A stretch of 64,000 nt of DNA, taken from NCBI RefSeq assembly GCF_018070045.1, contig NZ_JAGPYK010000003.1, positions 307,611 through 371,610 of the forward strand, given 5' to 3'. Shown in pieces: positions 61,485 to 64,000 of the stretch. The first letter of the stretch is position 1, and each line of letters begins with the position of its first letter. The notes under the pieces are model-generated. The model searched no databases and was not told the origin of the DNA. It saw only the letters and a program-made list of their open reading frames with translations. Both the position numbers and the translations under genes were made by a program. This DNA is from Micromonospora sp. U21. Its GTDB lineage: Bacteria > Actinomycetota > Actinomycetes > Mycobacteriales > Micromonosporaceae.

Positions 61485-62131
61485 TCAGCGGCCGATAGGC
61501 ACCTGCTCCGAGTGGGTCCACTGGTACATCCGGTGGTCCCGGTGGAACTCAAGGAGACCTACGTGATGGAGAGTCACCACGACCGGCTCTGCCTCAACCT
61601 GCGCCAGCGTGGCTGCGATGGGTTCCGCAGATTGGGCGGCGTTTGAGTACGCGACGCTCACATGCAGTCGATAGCCCTGCACATGCTCGGGCGCCAACTC
61701 GACGTCGTCCTCACCCAGGACGTGGCCGATCACTTCCCTCACCGCGTGACGTACCGCCGTGATGGGGGCCGGCGGGTCAGTTGGCAGGTAGACAGCCTCC
61801 GGACGAACGACAGGGCGGTGGAACGTGACGACAGGTGCGGGAAGCTCCGCAAGCCTCTCTCGGATTCCATGCTCCAACCGCGCTACCTGCTCGTCGTCCA
61901 GGTCGTCAATGAAGCCGATCCCCTGCATCGTCAAGTGAAGCGGGTGGAGAGGATGAGGTCGAGGCCGGGGAAACGGCCGTAGCGCCTCCTGGTAGAGCTG
62001 ACCAGTTCCCCCAGTTCGGCATGCTCGCCCAAGGTGGAGTGGCAGGCGTAGAAGTGGCGACCTGCCGACCAGCCTGGTCGCCACCACCAGTGGTCCTGCA
62101 TCTTGTCGACGTGCTCGATCGGAGCGGGCAT
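61485..62131 (-). pseudogene. Frameshifted 2'-5' RNA ligase-like (2H phosphoesterase) gene
   Basis: ATG 62131 opens MPAPIEHVDKMQDHWWWRPG, then WSAGRHFYACHSTLGEHAEL, but the frame stops at 61931. The continuation is in the next frame: LHLTMQGIGFIDDLDDEQVA with the first HxT, and later YRLHVSVAYSNAAQSAEP with the second Hx(T/S). Both 2H motifs of the ligase/phosphoesterase superfamily are thus present but split. One missing base at about 61951 would join the halves; the 40 codons before it read plausibly in two frames, so more indels are possible. Either a decayed gene or sequence error. Confidence 0.75.
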
Positions 62132-62257
62132 CTTGTCACCTGCCTAGATGTCCGAGAGACCTTCGGCGTCTTCGGGTTGCTGAGTGACGTCGTACTCTTC
62201 GACAGATGATCTCGATCCGACGAGGGAGAAAACAGCCCGTGACCAGGCCGAATGATG

Positions 62258-62301
62258 TGGTGGAGCCCCGGGGACTCGAACCCTAACGCCTGCCTTGCAA
62301 A
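62258..62301 (-). other. 3' half of a tRNA (Ala(TGC)-like): second integration scar
   Basis: On the minus strand, TTTGCAA (anticodon loop, TGC) is followed by GGCAG, a T-arm with GGTTCGAGTCCCC and the end GGGCTCCACCA including CCA. The 5' half is missing, as at the tRNA-Val scar. The anticodon points to Ala, but the T-stem has mismatches and the identity is not secure. It lies about 10 kb from the first scar on the same strand. Confidence 0.65.
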
Positions 62302-62445
62302 GATCAAGGCTACTGTCGGCTAGCGTCGACTACTGCGGCTGAGCTGCTCGCCCCGTCGTCTCGCGTCTGTCCCGAGCGGTTAGAGTCGCCCGGCTTGGCT
62401 GTACTGATGGCTGTACAGCCACGCGAAGAGAGGCGCAGGACAACC

Positions 62446-62742
62446 ATGCCAGTCATCACGATTCGTCGAGCCTTGGACGTTGCTCTGTCTCGCCCCATGG
62501 AGATCGAAGTCGATGGGCGGATCGTCGGACGCCTGGAGCGTGGAGACAGCCAAAGCTTCGACGTAGCACCAGGCCCATATGTGGTACGGGTCCATCTGGA
62601 CCGACAGAGCAGCTTGCCGGTCCACGTGGACCTGGACGACATGGAGACGAATACCTTGGAAGCGGCGGCCGGCGAGTCGTCTTCGACGTTCACGGCGAGG
62701 TTCCTACAGCCAAAGAGAGCACTCGATCTACGGCTGGTGTGA
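62446..62742 (+). CDS. Small protein with a PEGA-like beta domain, 98 aa
   Basis: ATG 62446 with AGGA upstream. The product MPVITIRRALDVALSRPMEI, then VDGRIVGRLERGDSQSFDVA and PGPYVVRVHLDRQSSLPVHV, has the alternating pattern of a beta-sandwich like PEGA or related surface domains. There is no signal peptide or membrane segment. Function unknown; it lies just outside the tRNA scar and may be cargo of the former element. Confidence 0.6.
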   Translation: MPVITIRRALDVALSRPMEIEVDGRIVGRLERGDSQSFDVAPGPYVVRVHLDRQSSLPVHVDLDDMETNTLEAAAGESSSTFTARFLQPKRALDLRLV

Positions 62743-62821
62743 CCCAGCATCAATGGCGGTTCTGGGACTTGCTCGACCGAACGATGGCCTCGGCGTCGGT
62801 GCGTCTGCCTGAAGCCCATCT

Positions 62822-62934
62822 CCGCCGTGAGTCCGCACATCGTGGAACAGACCTGCTCCCCGGTGTCAACACAACGATCCGCCGTGTTGACACCGGGAAG
62901 CAGGTCTGTTCGGCTTCGCCCGGACTCACGGTGG
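62822..62934. repeat. Large imperfect inverted repeat with 27-base core arms
   Basis: The core arms (62846-62872 and 62884-62910) match at 26 of 27 positions around an 11-base loop. Outer segments CCGCCGTGAGTCCG and CGGACTCACGGTGG extend the structure to 51-base arms with a weaker middle. It is larger than the terminators elsewhere in the window and lies 79 bp after the small gene at 62446. A MITE-like element, an IS end, or a strong terminator are possible. No gene is supported in 62743-63129. Confidence 0.6.
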
Positions 62935-63008
62935 AGGTGGGCGGCCCTATCTCTGTCGAAGATCCCCGCCGGAGGCATCGGTTTGAGTACCTGGCGCAGT
63001 CTGCAACC

Positions 63009-63089
63009 ATCGGCCGGCGCGCCGGCCGATGCCGGTGCTTACGCCGCCAGCAGGCCGAGCGCGGCCGGCGCGGCCCGCTTGCGGGCCGC
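63009..63089. repeat. 24-bp perfect palindrome and adjacent hairpin
   Basis: CATCGGCCGGCG/CGCCGGCCGATG (63009-63032) is a complete palindrome with no loop. GCGGCCCGC / GCGGGCCGC (63070-63089) with a TT loop follows 38 bp later. Both lie between the large inverted repeat and the IS256 remnant. They may be terminators or parts of a mobile element end. Confidence 0.5.
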
Positions 63090-63129
63090 CTTGATCCTTA
63101 AGAGGGGAATTCGGCAGTCAACGGGTCAA

Positions 63130-63438
63130 CTATGCCGGCGGCTGGCTGTCGTGTCCCGGCTGATGCTTGACACTCGTCTTCGTCCGGCTGCCGTTACGCG
63201 TGTTCCCGCTACCCCGACCCGCCGGGTCGTGCTTGTCGTAGCCGACGTGATCGGTGATCTCGCCGTCCAGCGCCGATTCGAGGACCCGCTTGGTCAGCTG
63301 CTGCAGCAGCCCGCCCTCGCCGGTCAGTTGCAGGCCGTCACCACGAGCCCGATCGACCAGCATCGCGATCAACTGCTCGTCCCAGACCGCACCCACCGGC
63401 TTGGCGGCCGGTTGTCCCACGGTGGTCTCGGTCGTCAT
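63130..63438 (-). mobile_element. IS256-type transposase N-terminal remnant
   Basis: From ATG 63438 the frame reads MTTETTVGQPAAKPVGAVWD, then LTGEGGLLQQLTKRVLESAL and DGEITDHVGYDKHDPAGRGS, GNTRNGSRTKT. This is the N-terminal block of IS256-family (mutator) transposases. The match ends at SRTKT (about 63170) and the DDE part is missing. Confidence 0.82.
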
Positions 63439-63547
63439 CTGGCGTCTCTCCCTTGATCGGTCGATCAGCCGTTATTTGTACAGTCCCGCGGCCGGCTGTC
63501 CAGTCTCAGGACCTGCGTGAGTTCCCCCCGCTTTGATGGAGCGGTGG

Positions 63548-64000
63548 TTACCTGCTGCCGGCTGGCGCAGGGGTGACGATAGGTGGCGCGGCTGGTTCGT
63601 GCTGGCGGGTATGCCAGGCGGTCTCGTATTCGTCGGGGCTGAGGTAGCCCAGTTCCTTTTGGATGCGGCGGGTGTTGTACCAGCCGTCGATGTAGGCGAA
63701 GATCGCGTTCTCGGCCTCGTCTCGGGTCCGCCAGCTCGTGCGGTAGACGAGTTCGATCTTCAACGTCGACCAGAAGTTCTCCATCAGCGCGTTGTCGAAC
63801 GAGTCGCCGACCGAGCCCATCGACGGCAGGATCCCGTTGTCCTGTAAGCGTTCCGCGAAGCGGAAAGACGTGTAGTTCGATCCCCTGTCGCTGTGGTGGA
63901 TCAACTGGCCGTCGCGGACGTCGCGGGACCAGATGCCGTATTCGAGGGCGGCGAGGATGATGTCGGTGTCGCAGCGGTCGGAGGTCTTCCACCCGACGAT
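63548..64000 (-). CDS. IS3-family transposase (integrase core), 5' end beyond the window
   Basis: The minus-strand frame from the window edge to 63548 reads IVGWKTSDRCDTDIILAALE, then IHHSDRGSNYTSFRFAERLQ, GSVGDSFDNALMENFWSTLK, IELVYRTSWRTRDEAENAIF and AYIDGWYNTRRIQKELGYLS. These include the second Asp (HHSDRG) and the Glu (ENFWSTLKIE) of the DDE catalytic triad of IS3 OrfB. It is intact as far as visible. The left end of the IS should lie between 63440 and 63547. Confidence 0.9.
   Translation of the reverse strand: MVGWKTSDRCDTDIILAALEYGIWSRDVRDGQLIHHSDRGSNYTSFRFAERLQDNGILPSMGSVGDSFDNALMENFWSTLKIELVYRTSWRTRDEAENAIFAYIDGWYNTRRIQKELGYLSPDEYETAWHTRQHEPAAPPIVTPAPAGSR

Overview
The window is high-GC DNA (strong third-position G/C, GTG starts, GGAGG-type ribosome sites) typical of a filamentous actinobacterium. 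Large secreted subtilases, BTAD/NB-ARC/TPR regulators, many ECF sigma factors, zinc-free ribosomal paralogues with Zur boxes and a RAE-controlled rifamycin phosphotransferase all fit Micromonosporaceae. The family-level placement is inference; no rRNA or complete tRNA is present.

Layout. 1-16 kb: an ECF sigma factor cut by the window edge, a large subtilase, then short redox/regulator modules: TetR with an aldo/keto reductase, MarR with an EamA exporter and FMN reductase, and MarR with two luciferase-like monooxygenases plus an F420/NADP oxidoreductase-like gene. An XRE-NB-ARC-TPR regulator stands divergent to an AhpD-like gene. 16.4-27.4 kb: a second subtilase converges on two tandem BTAD-NB-ARC-TPR regulators with an ECF sigma factor between them, followed by an ECF41-type sigma factor. 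27.5-35.6 kb: VOC protein, MFS exporter, type I glutamine synthetase, TetR, an ECF sigma factor overlapping a membrane-anchored partner, and a DksA-type zinc-finger protein. 35.6-38.8 kb: a rifamycin-associated element and rifampin phosphotransferase closed by a 16-bp hairpin. 38.9-44.7 kb: AlkD-like, LtrA, Tat-exported PhoX-like, SnoaL-like and VOC genes. 44.8-46.9 kb: rpmB-rpmG-rpsN zinc-independent paralogues with a Zur box, and a second Zur box in front of a truncated subtilase. 47-51.5 kb: VOC, META-like lipoprotein, membrane protein, GNAT and APH-like genes.

51.7-64 kb is accessory DNA. An integrase C-terminus and the 3' half of a tRNA-Val(CAC) mark an old integration scar. Next come a tight operon of four very small genes (three Cys-bearing), divergent from an XRE regulator that overlaps an HD-domain hydrolase gene. 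IS5-, IS256- and IS3-like remnants, an SMI1/KNR4-like gene, two TetR/membrane-protein pairs, an SDR, an MBL-fold hydrolase, a decayed 2'-5' RNA ligase and a second tRNA 3' half (Ala-like) follow.

Three themes recur. Regulator/enzyme pairs stand divergent over short palindromes. Several genes are translationally coupled by ATGA overlaps, including short upstream ORFs in front of the exporter and rph. At least five genes carry apparent one-base frameshifts, several in C/G runs, which means either gene decay or residual indel errors in the assembly.
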